Source: Beijerinckia indica subsp. indica ATCC 9039 (lineage in GTDB: Bacteria; Pseudomonadota; Alphaproteobacteria; Rhizobiales; Beijerinckiaceae). From it: DNA of 64,000 nucleotides. Below, piece after piece: positions 27,769-36,399 of this stretch. The stretch's first letter is position 1; the number at the start of each line of letters is the position of its first letter. The position numbers and the translations under genes are program-made. Where the stretch lies: positions 1-64,000 of the forward strand of contig NC_010581.1 in NCBI RefSeq assembly GCF_000019845.1, written 5' to 3'. The notes beneath the pieces were generated by a model that was not told the DNA's origin, made no database searches, and was given only the letters and a program-made list of their open reading frames with translations.

Positions 27769-28857
27769 TCAGCAGAAACGCTGCCACCATTTGCGGAAAT
27801 CTTGATAGAGTTTCTGCGTGAAAATGATCCAAGATGTAGACAGGCTCTGAGGAGGCTCTGTCTCATTGGCTTCTTGAATAATGGTGAGCGTCGTCTTGAG
27901 GGTCTTCAGAAGCGAATGATATTGCTTTTCTGACCAAAAAAGGCCTCGATAATAGCTCTTCTGTTCTTGCGCTTGTTTGAGAAGCAGTTTCAGAGCATCG
28001 ATCGATCGTTCACCCTGACTGTTCAGTTCATAGGACCGGACATGGTTCAGGGGAATACGGGCGGCAAAACCGTTGTGGCCATGAATGCGATAGGCGGCAA
28101 GCGGCATATCAATGATCGCGCTGCCGCATATAGCATTGATGCCATAGCAGAAAAAAGCATCGATCGAGTACCGCAGATGAACGAAATCTGGTGTGTTTTC
28201 CCAGAAACGTAAAGCATCCCTCCGAAACATCATTGCCGAAGTCGCCGACCAAACCCAGCCGGTATCCCAAGGTTCGACCAGATAAATACGATCCAGCAGT
28301 TCACTGGGCACCGCTGGAGGCAGGGGGATGATTTCGCTGGTTGCAGATCGCTGTTGAAATTTGCGATCCGCATGGGTTGTTATAAAGTTGGTCAAGGGGA
28401 GGGAAGAGGTTCCCATCAAAATATTCCCTCCCACCTGCAACATGTCTGCGCAAGTGAAGCCTACGGGGATACGCATTGAGACATGAGCGTACACATGGCA
28501 GGCAACCGCATGGGGAAGCAAAACATCATCGGCATCGAGAAAAATAACATAGGATCCAGAGGCCTGTTTTAATCCGTCAAGCGCCGCAGCGCTTTGACCG
28601 CCATTTTCCGCGCGCCGTATGATGGTGATATTTTTATGCGCGGCTTGGATCCTGTTCAGCGTATTCGCGCTATCATCGGTCGATTTATCATCAACGATGA
28701 TACATTCAATCAGATCATAGGTCTGTGACAGAACGGAATCAACGCAGCGCTCAAGATAACTGGCGTAATTATAGTTTGAAATAATGATACTGACGAGCGG
28801 CTGATCAAATTGATCGGTGACCTTGTAAAAGGACAGATTGAATTTTTTAAGGTCCAT
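27769..28857 (-). CDS. Family 2 glycosyltransferase
   Basis: 362-residue GT-A fold transferase acting on cell-surface glycans. The N-terminal part has the typical PLVSIIISNYNYASYLERCVDSVLSQTY, then IIVDDKSTDDSAN, and the metal-binding YVIFLDADDVLLPHAV. No membrane helices are seen. Base composition is noticeably AT-richer than the surrounding genes (many AAT/ATT codons), a sign of transfer. Acceptor and donor sugars cannot be predicted. The neighbouring UDP-xylose synthase could supply a donor, but that is speculation. Confidence 0.88.
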   Translation of the reverse strand: MDLKKFNLSFYKVTDQFDQPLVSIIISNYNYASYLERCVDSVLSQTYDLIECIIVDDKSTDDSANTLNRIQAAHKNITIIRRAENGGQSAAALDGLKQASGSYVIFLDADDVLLPHAVACHVYAHVSMRIPVGFTCADMLQVGGNILMGTSSLPLTNFITTHADRKFQQRSATSEIIPLPPAVPSELLDRIYLVEPWDTGWVWSATSAMMFRRDALRFWENTPDFVHLRYSIDAFFCYGINAICGSAIIDMPLAAYRIHGHNGFAARIPLNHVRSYELNSQGERSIDALKLLLKQAQEQKSYYRGLFWSEKQYHSLLKTLKTTLTIIQEANETEPPQSLSTSWIIFTQKLYQDFRKWWQRFC

Positions 28858-29297
28858 TTCCCACCGTTGAAGCCAATTTTGTCCAGGCGATAAGACTGAT
28901 GATGCAGAATAGAGCTTTTAAAGAGCCATTGAGTGCAAATAAAGGTCGCTTTCTAAGCTGGCGGGTTAACGGTTCGAAGAGGTAATTCCATTGAGTTTCA
29001 AGTGGTTATGGATATATCCGCATTCGTGAAAAGATTGGTATTGCCGGTGCGGGGCCAAAGGCATGATAAGAATAGAGCCAGTTTGCTTTGTCTTGGGCGG
29101 GACCATTGCACACGTTATTTTGCAAATAAAGTATAAATTCCTGTTGAATCCGCTTTGCCATAGCGCGGCGCCCTTCATGACAGCGCTTCGCAGCACTGGT
29201 TCAGTTTCAAACGAGACTCTGAAAAGAGAGTCTGTTTTGTGACGTGATGGCGAAGCGAGGCGTTACAATCATGGTTTCGACAGAAGGGGATGTGTAG
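28858..29297. other. AT-rich intergenic region, no gene seen
   Basis: 440 bases of lower GC content behind the glycosyltransferase start. Frames present have no homology that I recognise and no ribosome binding site. It may contain the glycosyltransferase promoter and mark the left edge of the accessory island. Confidence 0.4.
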
Positions 29298-29627
29298 TTG
29301 GCGCGCGACGAAGGTCTGGAAGAGCTGTTGCGGGAGGACCTCCAGGCAGAGCCGGGATTAACGGAAAAGACCATGTTCGGCGGGCGAGCCTGGTTACTGA
29401 ATGGCAACCTTCTCTGCTGCGCCCGTGATGACGGAATGCTGGCCAGGCTCGGCAAGGAGAGAGACGGATGGGCACTGGAGATGCCGGATATCGTTCCGAT
29501 GAAATCCGGCGGCCGGCGCATGCAAGGTTGGGTGCAAGCCGGACCGTCGGCCTTCGGCGATGATGTGCTGCGTCGAAAGCTGATGGATGCCGCTCTCGCC
29601 TTCGTCCGATCCTTGCCGGCAAAATAG
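29298..29627 (+). CDS. TfoX/Sxy N-terminal domain protein
   Basis: 109-residue stand-alone TfoX_N domain. Typical parts are EKTMFGGRAWLLNGNLLCCARDDGMLARLGKE and MKSGGRRMQGWVQ. The family is named after a competence regulator, but short versions in alphaproteobacteria have no proven role. The start is TTG 29298 with AGAAGGGGA upstream; no in-frame ATG precedes the domain. Single gene with no operon partner. The following 266 bases (29628-29893) hold no gene. Confidence 0.8.
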   Translation: MARDEGLEELLREDLQAEPGLTEKTMFGGRAWLLNGNLLCCARDDGMLARLGKERDGWALEMPDIVPMKSGGRRMQGWVQAGPSAFGDDVLRRKLMDAALAFVRSLPAK

Positions 29628-29893
29628 GTGGGCCGTGCTCAATGACGATGAGGACCGCCCACCAGAACTGAGGGATTTCCCCTCAATCACTCTTTAACCG
29701 CTATCCGAAGCGGCTGTCGTCACAAATCGAGGCTGAACGCGCCGTGCGGCATTCGGCGTGCGCGGCTAACAGCGGCGATATCGGACATTTGGCGAGGTGC
29801 CTTCCTCTTTGCGCTTCATTTCGATCATTCCGGCAAGCACAAGGAACCCTGGGAATAAATGTTCTGCTTCTGGACCAATGGGGCTGCCGGGTT

Positions 29894-29943
29894 AACAATA
29901 TAGCACCGCTATAGACTCGCCTGTATAGCGGTGCTATATTGTT
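29894..29943. promoter_or_regulatory. Paired palindromic TetR operators
   Basis: A perfect inverted repeat with 20-base arms (29894-29913 and 29924-29943) separated by ten bases. Each arm contains its own palindrome: TATAGC-ACC-GCTATA (29899-29913) and TATAGC-GGT-GCTATA (29924-29938), centres 25 bp apart. The second ends eight bases before the start codon of the TetR gene, so binding would block transcription or initiation: autoregulation. Confidence 0.8.
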
Positions 29944-29946
29944 GAT

Positions 29947-30522
29947 ATGGACACGCGCGCTACCCTGCTCATTGCGGCTCTGAAGGTTCTTGAGGAAGAA
30001 GGCGAGGCACAATTTTCGACGCGCAGCGTCTGCGCTATCGCGAATGTGACCGCGCCTACACTTTACCATCATTATGGGAGCGCTGACGGGCTTTTGAGCG
30101 CCGCCATCGCGGAGGCGTTCACGCAGTTCCTCGAAAGCAAAAAGGTGGCGGTCCAGTCCACCGACCCGGTGATGGCCCTTTGCGAGGGCTGGGACGATTA
30201 CGTGCGCTTCGCGGCGGCGCGTCCCCGGCTCTACGCGGCGATGATGAGCCGCGTTCTCGAGGGCGCTCAAATACCTGCTGCCGAGCAGGCCTTTGCGCTT
30301 CTGATCGAGCGCATCGCGGCCATCGCCGCCAAGGGACGGCTCGCTCTCGCGGTCGAAGTGGCCGCCGATCTCATATGGGCGTCCGCGAATGCCGCATCTC
30401 TGCTGTACGTAACCGCTCAGCTCCGCAAGACGGCGCCGCCCGCTTCTGCGGTCGTCGAAAACATCCGCGAGAGCGCCATGCAAGCCATCCTGAACATTGA
30501 ATCAAAAGGTCAATCGCAATGA
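29947..30522 (+). CDS. TetR family transcriptional regulator
   Basis: 191-residue repressor. The helix-turn-helix is FSTRSVCAIANVTAPTLYHHYGSADGLLSAAI near residues 23-54. The ligand domain contains LCEGWDDYVRFAAARPRLYAAMMSRVLEG. ATG 29947 lies directly behind two tandem palindromes, so it very probably represses its own two-gene operon. Its stop overlaps the next gene (ATGA at 30519-30522). The presumed ligand is a substrate of the downstream reductase. Confidence 0.93.
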   Translation: MDTRATLLIAALKVLEEEGEAQFSTRSVCAIANVTAPTLYHHYGSADGLLSAAIAEAFTQFLESKKVAVQSTDPVMALCEGWDDYVRFAAARPRLYAAMMSRVLEGAQIPAAEQAFALLIERIAAIAAKGRLALAVEVAADLIWASANAASLLYVTAQLRKTAPPASAVVENIRESAMQAILNIESKGQSQ

Positions 30523-31511
30523 AAATTCTCGTCACAGGAGGCACTGGCCTTCTCGGCGGCCGCTTGATCCCGAGACTCGTGAAGGACGGTTACCAAATAT
30601 TCGCCCTCACACGTTCCGCATCGTCTCACGACAAACTAAAGGCATTGGGTGCATCTCCAGTCGACGCTGATCTGGAAAGCAGCGCGCCTCTGGCATTGCC
30701 AGCGATCGATGCCGTTGTGCACGCAGCCGCCCTGTTTCGCTTTGCGGGGCCACGCGAGCCCTTTTTTCGCACCAATGTCGACGGCACCGTCGCGCTTCTG
30801 AAGGCCACCGAGAAAGCCGGGGCGCAGACCTTCGTCTATATCAGTGCGGCGGGAATCATCATGGATGATGCCGGCACGCCTATCCGCGGTGCCGATGAAA
30901 GCGCCCCCATATTCCCGAACCACTTCTCTGCCTATCTGGCGAGCAAGGCACGGGCCGAGCCGTTGGTGCTGGCGGCCAACAAGCCTGGCTTTCGCACGAT
31001 CGCGCTTCGCCCACCGGCAATATGGGGGCCTGGTGATTCCTTCAGCCGTGAGCTTCCCCGTGTAATAAAGTCCGGGCAGTTCGCCTTCATCGATCGCGGC
31101 GACTACGCCTTTGCAACCTGCCATGTGGACAATGTGGTTGAAGCCGTACAATGCGCCCTTGAGTGCGGAGAGGGCGGTCGTGCCTTCTTCATCAACGATC
31201 AGGAAAGGCTGACCTTCCGGCAGTTCATCGCGTCGCTCGCGAGCTTGCAAGGTTTATCGATCGATAAGCTGCGGTCGATGCCTTACTGGCTCGCATCTGC
31301 TGTTGGCCGAATGCTGGACGCTATCTGGGCCATGACGCGGAGAGAAGGCAATCCACCGATCTCGCGCTCGATGATACGCATGATCGGGCGGGAGTTCAGC
31401 ATCAACGATGCTGCTGCACGCCGTGAGTTGGGCTATGTCGGAAGGACTTCGCGCGCTGATGGCTTGCGAAGCTATGGGACTCCCCTTCGATCGGCGGATC
31501 GATTTCCGTGA
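30519..31511 (+). CDS. NAD(P)-dependent extended-SDR epimerase/reductase
   Basis: 330-residue extended short-chain dehydrogenase. It begins MKILVTGGTGLLGGRLIPRLV with the GxxGxxG cofactor site. Further features are DAVVHAAALFRFAG, FVYISAAGIIMD, and the catalytic Tyr/Lys in FSAYLASKARAEPLVL. It resembles dihydroflavonol-4-reductase-like or 3-beta-HSD-like enzymes rather than sugar epimerases. Coupled to the upstream TetR by a 4-base overlap. Substrate unknown. Confidence 0.87.
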   Translation: MKILVTGGTGLLGGRLIPRLVKDGYQIFALTRSASSHDKLKALGASPVDADLESSAPLALPAIDAVVHAAALFRFAGPREPFFRTNVDGTVALLKATEKAGAQTFVYISAAGIIMDDAGTPIRGADESAPIFPNHFSAYLASKARAEPLVLAANKPGFRTIALRPPAIWGPGDSFSRELPRVIKSGQFAFIDRGDYAFATCHVDNVVEAVQCALECGEGGRAFFINDQERLTFRQFIASLASLQGLSIDKLRSMPYWLASAVGRMLDAIWAMTRREGNPPISRSMIRMIGREFSINDAAARRELGYVGRTSRADGLRSYGTPLRSADRFP

Positions 31512-31754
31512 GCCGTACCCTGAACTGCGCCCTCGAGAGCCGCATGATCGCGGGCTTCATGCCGAAAGATAACCGACGGATGAATCAATCCCGCCTCTCG
31601 TCATAGCGGCGCTGATGCTCCTGGATCTCCACCATGTTCTCGACGGTCCAGTGGATCCCGCTCGCAGCCTGCTGTGGCTGCTTCGTCGGCACGAAGCATC
31701 AGGAACGACCACGCCGGCGCCAATACGGAGAAGGTGCATTTCGTCACCCGATAT
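31512..31754. other. Spacer with a possible minus-strand gene remnant
   Basis: No intact gene. On the minus strand, about 31577-31705, a frame ends ...HWTVENMVEIQEHQRRYDE RRD-stop, which looks like a genuine protein C-terminus but is cut by a stop just upstream. It may be a leftover of a gene replaced by the cassettes. Identity unknown. Confidence 0.3.
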
Positions 31755-31800
31755 GGCGTGATGAGCAAGTTTTGTGGCATAAAACGCCAATGAGGTGGCG
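31755..31800 (+). promoter_or_regulatory. Cassette upstream element, copy A
   Basis: 46-base block closely matching 41078-41123 in front of the paralogous cassette. The core TGGC-N7-GCCA is an inverted repeat (TGGCATAAAACGCCAATG), preceded by a T-run and followed by TGGCG. It ends 93 bases before the SDR start. It is a likely promoter/operator for the cassette's AraC-type regulator. Confidence 0.65.
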
Positions 31801-31893
31801 CATCGTTCCCGCTAGGGTTCGTTCATGAGTGCGGCTCATCCCACTGCTGCCGCGCCGAACGGATCACCCGCTTCAAGAAACGGAACAGCGCAC

Positions 31894-32730
31894 ATGTCCA
31901 ACAAAGTCGCTCTCGTCACAGGCGCCTCCTCCGGCATCGGAGAGGCCACCGCGCTCAAGCTGAAGGACTTCGGCTATACTGTTTACGGGGCCGCCCGCCG
32001 GGTCGACCGCATGCAACACCTCACCAAGAGCGGCATCCAGATTCTGGCGATGGACGTTACCAACGATGCTTCCATGCAGGCTGGCATCGACGTGATCGTT
32101 GCCGAGGAGGGCCGGATCGACGTGCTCGTCAACAATGCCGGATACGGCTCCTACGGTGCTGTCGAAGACGTGCCGATAGAGGAGGCGCGCGCCCAGTTCG
32201 AGGTCAACGTCTTCGGCGCCGTCCGGCTAATCCAGCTCGCCCTGCCGCACATGCGCGCGCAGCGCTCGGGCACGATCGTCAACATTACCTCGATGGGCGG
32301 CAAGATCCACACCCCGCTCGGCGCCTGGTATCACGGCACCAAATTCGCGCTGGAGGCAATCAGCGATTGCCTGCGCATGGAAGTCCAGCCCTTCGGGATC
32401 GACGTGGTCGTGATCGAGCCGGGCGGCATCAAGACCGAATGGGCCGGCATCGCCGCCGACAAGCTGCGCCAGACTTCGGGCCATGGCCCCTATGCCGCGC
32501 AGGCCAATGCCATGGCGCAATCCATGGTCGGCGAGGCGAGCGTAAAGCTTCAGTCGCCGCCGCAGCTCATTGCCGACACGATCGCCAAGGCGGTGACTGC
32601 GTCCAAGCCAAAGACCCGCTATGCGATCGGTTTCGGGGCAAAGCCGATGATCTTCATGCGCGGCATCCTGTCCGACCGCGCCTTCGACGGCATGATGCGG
32701 ACGGCGACCGGTATCTCGAAGGTGATTTAA
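31894..32730 (+). CDS. Short-chain dehydrogenase/reductase, cassette A
   Basis: Classical SDR oxidoreductase, 278 residues. Cofactor motif TGASSGIGE near residues 9-17, structural NNAGYGSYG, catalytic Ser in NITSMGGK and Tyr/Lys in WYHGTKFALEA near 152. I start at ATG 31894; an upstream frame from 31825 adds unconserved residues. By eye about 17 substitutions separate it from the copy at 41211, and none falls between about residues 70 and 200. An AraC gene follows after 12 bases. Likely converts an alcohol or carbonyl compound; substrate unknown. Confidence 0.93.
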   Translation: MSNKVALVTGASSGIGEATALKLKDFGYTVYGAARRVDRMQHLTKSGIQILAMDVTNDASMQAGIDVIVAEEGRIDVLVNNAGYGSYGAVEDVPIEEARAQFEVNVFGAVRLIQLALPHMRAQRSGTIVNITSMGGKIHTPLGAWYHGTKFALEAISDCLRMEVQPFGIDVVVIEPGGIKTEWAGIAADKLRQTSGHGPYAAQANAMAQSMVGEASVKLQSPPQLIADTIAKAVTASKPKTRYAIGFGAKPMIFMRGILSDRAFDGMMRTATGISKVI

Positions 32731-32742
32731 GAAGGAATGAGC

Positions 32743-33768
32743 ATGGCTCAGGTCGACAGATGCAAGGTGCCGCAGGCTTTCTGGCGCGCCGTCGAGCATA
32801 TCGGCGTACCGCCCGTGGCACTGCTAAGACAGGCGCGGTTGCCCGCGACGCTGCATCTCGGCGGGCAAGCCTTCGTGACGACGGCGCAGTATTTCGCGCT
32901 GATGCGGGGATTGGAGGAACTGTCGGGTGATCCGGCCCTCGGCCTCCGCATGGTGCGCGAGGTCGATACGGCGGTCCATCCGCCGTCGAGCCTGGCAGCC
33001 TTTTATGCCCGCGACTATCGCGACGGGCTGGCCCGGCTCGCCCGCTTCAAGCGGCTCTGCATGCCAGAGCAATTGCAGATCGTCGAGGCGGGCGGCAACT
33101 GCACGATCTCGGTGGACTGGCCCTTCGCTACCGAGGCGGAGCCCGCCATTTCGGTCGACATCACCTTCGCCTCGCTCGTCGAACTGGGGCGGCGGGCGAC
33201 AGGCAAGGCCATCATGCCGCGCCGGGTGGAGTTCGCGCGACCGGGACCTGCGAGTACGGCACATGCGGACTATTTCGGCTGTCTGATACGCACCGGTACG
33301 CATGACCTTCTGGTGCTCGATGCGGCCGATCTCGACCGGCCGTTCCCCGGACACAATCCGGAAATGCTGGAGATGCTGACCCCGGCACTCAGCGCAGCGC
33401 TTGGCGAGTTGGAGGCGCAAAGCTCGGTCGCCGAACAGGTAAAGATCGTGCTCAAACGCTGCCTGGCGAGCGGCCAGCCCGGCCTGTCCGATATCGCAAG
33501 GCAGCTCGGCATGAGTGATCGCACCCTGCAGCGTCGCATCACGGAGGAAGGCTCGACCTTCCGGGGCCTCCTCGCCGAGGCACGCCGCGATCTCGGTCGC
33601 CGCCTGCTCACCGATCCAGCGACCGACATCGACGAGGTGGCCTGCCTGCTAGGCTATCATGACACGACCTCCTTCTATCGCGCCTTCCGGGAATGGGAGG
33701 GCATGCCGCCGAACCGCTGGCGGGAGATGCATCTGCCCAAAGGTGCGGCCGTCATCGGCCTTTACTAA
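32743..33768 (+). CDS. AraC family transcriptional regulator, cassette A
   Basis: 341-residue activator with an N-terminal Arabinose_bd-type ligand domain (FWRAVEHIGVPPVALLRQA, then GDPALGLRMVREV). The C-terminal AraC double helix-turn-helix is LSDIARQLGMSDRTLQRRI and IDEVACLLGYHDTTSFYRAF, near 250-320. ATG 32743 matches the start of the paralogue (MAQVDxCKxPQAFW) and has AAGGA upstream. It probably controls the cassette through the TGGC-N7-GCCA element upstream of the SDR gene; this is inferred from its position and duplication. Confidence 0.93.
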   Translation: MAQVDRCKVPQAFWRAVEHIGVPPVALLRQARLPATLHLGGQAFVTTAQYFALMRGLEELSGDPALGLRMVREVDTAVHPPSSLAAFYARDYRDGLARLARFKRLCMPEQLQIVEAGGNCTISVDWPFATEAEPAISVDITFASLVELGRRATGKAIMPRRVEFARPGPASTAHADYFGCLIRTGTHDLLVLDAADLDRPFPGHNPEMLEMLTPALSAALGELEAQSSVAEQVKIVLKRCLASGQPGLSDIARQLGMSDRTLQRRITEEGSTFRGLLAEARRDLGRRLLTDPATDIDEVACLLGYHDTTSFYRAFREWEGMPPNRWREMHLPKGAAVIGLY

Positions 33769-33828
33769 CCCATTATGTCCAGGCGCGCGGATCGGCGTGT
33801 CGCGTCCTTCCAGCGGAGTTTTCTGTCC

Positions 33829-34503
33829 ATGATGCAACGCATCCTTCTCGCCGGCAGCACCGGTCTGGTTGGCGCTCTCGTCGGTGCCCGGCTCGCGACA
33901 CGTTCCGACATCGATCTCGTCGCTCTCGTCCGGCGGGGATCGTCCGCCCCCGGCAGCGGGATTGATTTCGAGCGGCTGTGCGACGCGCCCGAGGCCATGC
34001 TGAAACCCATCGTGTCCGACGGTATCGATGTCGCTATCTCCTGCCTCGGCACAACCATCCGCACGGCTGGATCGCAGTCGGCCATGTTCCGTGTCGACCA
34101 TGATTATGTGCTCGCCGCCGCCAGGGGCGCCCGCGCATTGGGGGCGCGCCAGTTCATCCTCGTCACCGCCGCAGGGGCCGGTGGCCCCGGCTTTTATTTG
34201 CAGACCAAGGGCGCGATTGAGCGCGCCGTCATTGATCTGGGCTTTGATCGGGTGGACCTGATACGGCCCGGATTCCTGCTGGGCAGCCGCAGCGAACGGA
34301 GGGTGTGGGAGGCGATCGGCCAGCGGCTCTTCGCGGCGCTCACCCCCGTCTTACTCGGCCCGCTCTCACGCTACGGCGCCATTCCCGCGGAGACGGTGGC
34401 GGAAGCGATCGTCGGGCTCGTCGGACGCGAAGAAACTGGACGTTACATTCACCACAATGCCGATCTGCGTCGCATCGGCCGTCGCGAACATGCCGTGCCA
34501 TAG
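33829..34503 (+). CDS. NAD(P)H-binding atypical SDR protein, cassette A
   Basis: 224-residue Rossmann-fold protein beginning MMQRILLAGSTGLVGALVGARLA. Further features are DVAISCLGTTIRTAGSQ, ARQFILVTAAGAGGPGFYLQTKGAIE and VDLIRPGFLLGSR. It is similar to HTATIP2/YbjT-like NAD(P)-binding oxidoreductases. Start at ATG 33829 with GGAG 11 bases upstream. It is the last gene of cassette A and intact, unlike its paralogue at 44583-45247. Catalytic role unknown. Confidence 0.87.
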   Translation: MMQRILLAGSTGLVGALVGARLATRSDIDLVALVRRGSSAPGSGIDFERLCDAPEAMLKPIVSDGIDVAISCLGTTIRTAGSQSAMFRVDHDYVLAAARGARALGARQFILVTAAGAGGPGFYLQTKGAIERAVIDLGFDRVDLIRPGFLLGSRSERRVWEAIGQRLFAALTPVLLGPLSRYGAIPAETVAEAIVGLVGREETGRYIHHNADLRRIGRREHAVP

Positions 34504-34592
34504 AGGGAGAACGGCGGCAATCGGTGGGTTTCGGCGGCTAAAATGGAGAAAGAGGCGTCCATATCGGACAATTGGCGGTGTTTGACGCCGCT

Positions 34593-35495
34593 TCACCTGA
34601 CCGGAAACGTCACTCCGGTGAGCTCTTCGGAGACGGTCCACAGGCGCCGTTGGACGGCCTGGTCGTAGGAGTCGGCGCTGGAGGTGACCAGCTTCGGATA
34701 TCCGCGGACTTCACCCCACCCGCCGGGGCCGTAATATTGCCCGCCGAGAACCGCCGGATCGGTGGCGGCGCGCAGCGTCGGCAAGGCGCCCATTTCGGGC
34801 TTCTGGGTGAGCAGTGGTGCAAGCCAGCGGATGGGGCCGCGAAACGCGGCCGGCAGGTTTCGGATGAGTTCCGTGTTGGACACGCCGGGATGGGCCGCCA
34901 CCGCGATTGTGGCGCCGTGGGGTGCGAGCCGGCGCTGCAGTTCGTAGGTGAACATCAGGTTGGCCAGTTTGGACTGGCCGTAGGCGCCGGCGCGGCTGTA
35001 CGAGCGCTCCCACTGCAGATCGTCGAAATGGATGGCGGCCTGAATACGATGGCCGGTGCTGCTGACCGTCACGACGCGGGAGCCGGGAACGGGCAGGAGA
35101 CGGTCGATCAGGAGACCGGTCAGCGCGAAGTGGCCGAGGTGGTTGGTGCCGAACTGCAGTTCGAAACCGTCCGAGGTGGTCTGCCTCGGGGTGTACATCA
35201 CTCCGGCGTTGTTGATCAGCAGATCGATGCGCGGATAGGCGGCCCGCAGGTCGGCCGCCGCCGACCGGATCGAGTCCAGCGAGGTCAGATCGAGCGCTTG
35301 GACGGCGACGTCACCCGCGATGCGCGCGGCTGCCTGCCCGCCCTTCTCGACATCGCGGACCGCGAGGACCACTTTCGCTCCATGCGCGGCAAGCATCCGT
35401 GCCGTTTCGAAGCCCAGCCCAGTGTTGCCGCCGGTGACGATCGCGATCCGACCGTGCTGGTCGGAGATGTTCTGCTCGGTCCAATTGCCACTCAT
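34593..35495 (-). CDS. Short-chain dehydrogenase (retinol/protochlorophyllide-reductase-like)
   Basis: 300-residue SDR with RIAIVTGGNTGLGFETARML, DLLINNAGVMYTPRQTT and FGTNHLGHFALTGLL. Catalytic Ser is in VVTVSSTGH and Tyr/Lys in GAYGQSKLANLMFT. This pattern is typical of the broad WWOX/retinol dehydrogenase-like group. It is divergent from a TetR gene with three repeats of AGACC-N3-GGTCT between them, so it is very likely the repressor's target. Substrate not predictable. Confidence 0.92.
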   Translation of the reverse strand: MSGNWTEQNISDQHGRIAIVTGGNTGLGFETARMLAAHGAKVVLAVRDVEKGGQAAARIAGDVAVQALDLTSLDSIRSAAADLRAAYPRIDLLINNAGVMYTPRQTTSDGFELQFGTNHLGHFALTGLLIDRLLPVPGSRVVTVSSTGHRIQAAIHFDDLQWERSYSRAGAYGQSKLANLMFTYELQRRLAPHGATIAVAAHPGVSNTELIRNLPAAFRGPIRWLAPLLTQKPEMGALPTLRAATDPAVLGGQYYGPGGWGEVRGYPKLVTSSADSYDQAVQRRLWTVSEELTGVTFPVR

Positions 35496-35511
35496 GGTGC
35501 GTTCCTATAGA

Positions 35512-35574
35512 ACCATCGGTCTGTAATAAGGGAATTTAAAGACCGATGGTCTGATGTCAAGAGACCGTCGGTCT
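35512..35574. promoter_or_regulatory. Triple palindromic operator AGACC-N3-GGTCT
   Basis: Two perfect sites, AGACCGATGGTCT (35540-35552) and AGACCGTCGGTCT (35562-35574), have centres 22 bp apart. A third, less perfect site ACCATCGGTCT (35512-35522) sits next to the divergent SDR start. They fill the gap between SDR and TetR genes. Confidence 0.78.
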
Positions 35575-35592
35575 TTAATCAAAGGCGAAGGT

Positions 35593-36258
35593 GTGACTTT
35601 CCAGCGGGCACGAAACGAGGAGCAACGGGAGGCCCGTCGCCGGCTGATCCTGGACACAGCGGTAGCAATGCTCGACGAGATGCCTTTGGCCGAGGTGAGC
35701 CTCAACGAACTCAGCCGGCGGGTGGGCTTGGCCAAGTCGAACGTCCTGCGCTATTTCGAATCGCGCGAGGCGGTGCTGCTCGAACTGCTGGATGACTTCC
35801 TTGGACGCTGGCTCGTCGATCTGGCGGCCGAACTGGCCGGAGGTATCGACGCGCAGGCGGCGCCGGAACTACGGGCAGCTCAGCTGGCCGAGATCCTCAG
35901 TTCCTCGCTGGCGGACCGACCGGCGCTGTGCGACCTCTTCGGCGCGCAGGGCGGCGTCCTGGAGCACAATGTCTCGGTCGAAGTGATCAAAAGGCACAAG
36001 CGGTCCTCGCTCGGCAGGCTCGCGACCATGACCGAACTCGTGCGACACCATGTGCCGGAGCTTGGCGATGGCGCGCAAATGTTCTGCCTGATGAGCCTTC
36101 TCTCGGCAGGCGCGCTGTCAGCCTATGTCCCGCCACCACCCAGTCTCCTTGCCGCTTACGCGGACGAGCCCGCCCTTGGCGCGCTTCATATGGAATTGCG
36201 TGATGCTCTGCGGGCTTCCTTCACCTCGACGCTGTTGGGCGTGCTGCCGCGAGCCTAA
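35593..36258 (+). CDS. TetR family transcriptional regulator
   Basis: 221-residue regulator. The helix-turn-helix is VSLNELSRRVGLAKSNVLRYFESREAVLLELL near residues 36-67, followed by a helical ligand domain. I choose GTG 35593 with AAGG seven bases upstream. An ATG at 35554 would place translation start inside an operator copy and add an unconserved segment. Divergent from the SDR gene and separated by three copies of a palindromic operator, so self- and SDR-repression is expected. Confidence 0.9.
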   Translation: MTFQRARNEEQREARRRLILDTAVAMLDEMPLAEVSLNELSRRVGLAKSNVLRYFESREAVLLELLDDFLGRWLVDLAAELAGGIDAQAAPELRAAQLAEILSSSLADRPALCDLFGAQGGVLEHNVSVEVIKRHKRSSLGRLATMTELVRHHVPELGDGAQMFCLMSLLSAGALSAYVPPPPSLLAAYADEPALGALHMELRDALRASFTSTLLGVLPRA

Positions 36259-36399
36259 CCGAGCATCAACCAGCCAACGGCTCATCTGCGATGATCAGCA
36301 CCAGTCGCCACAGGCTGTCAAAACGGCTACCGAGCGCTGTCCCTGACGACTTTCCAGATGTTCGACGGGACGATATCGGCTGGATTCAAATATGATTTG

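Noticed and set aside
29701..30483. Long minus-strand frame of 260 residues
   Set aside because: Runs antisense to the well-supported TetR gene; composition is that of a shadow frame.
31557..31790. Possible transposase fragment
   Set aside because: No transposase motif could be read. Only a short C-terminus-like frame is present, noted as an unidentified remnant.
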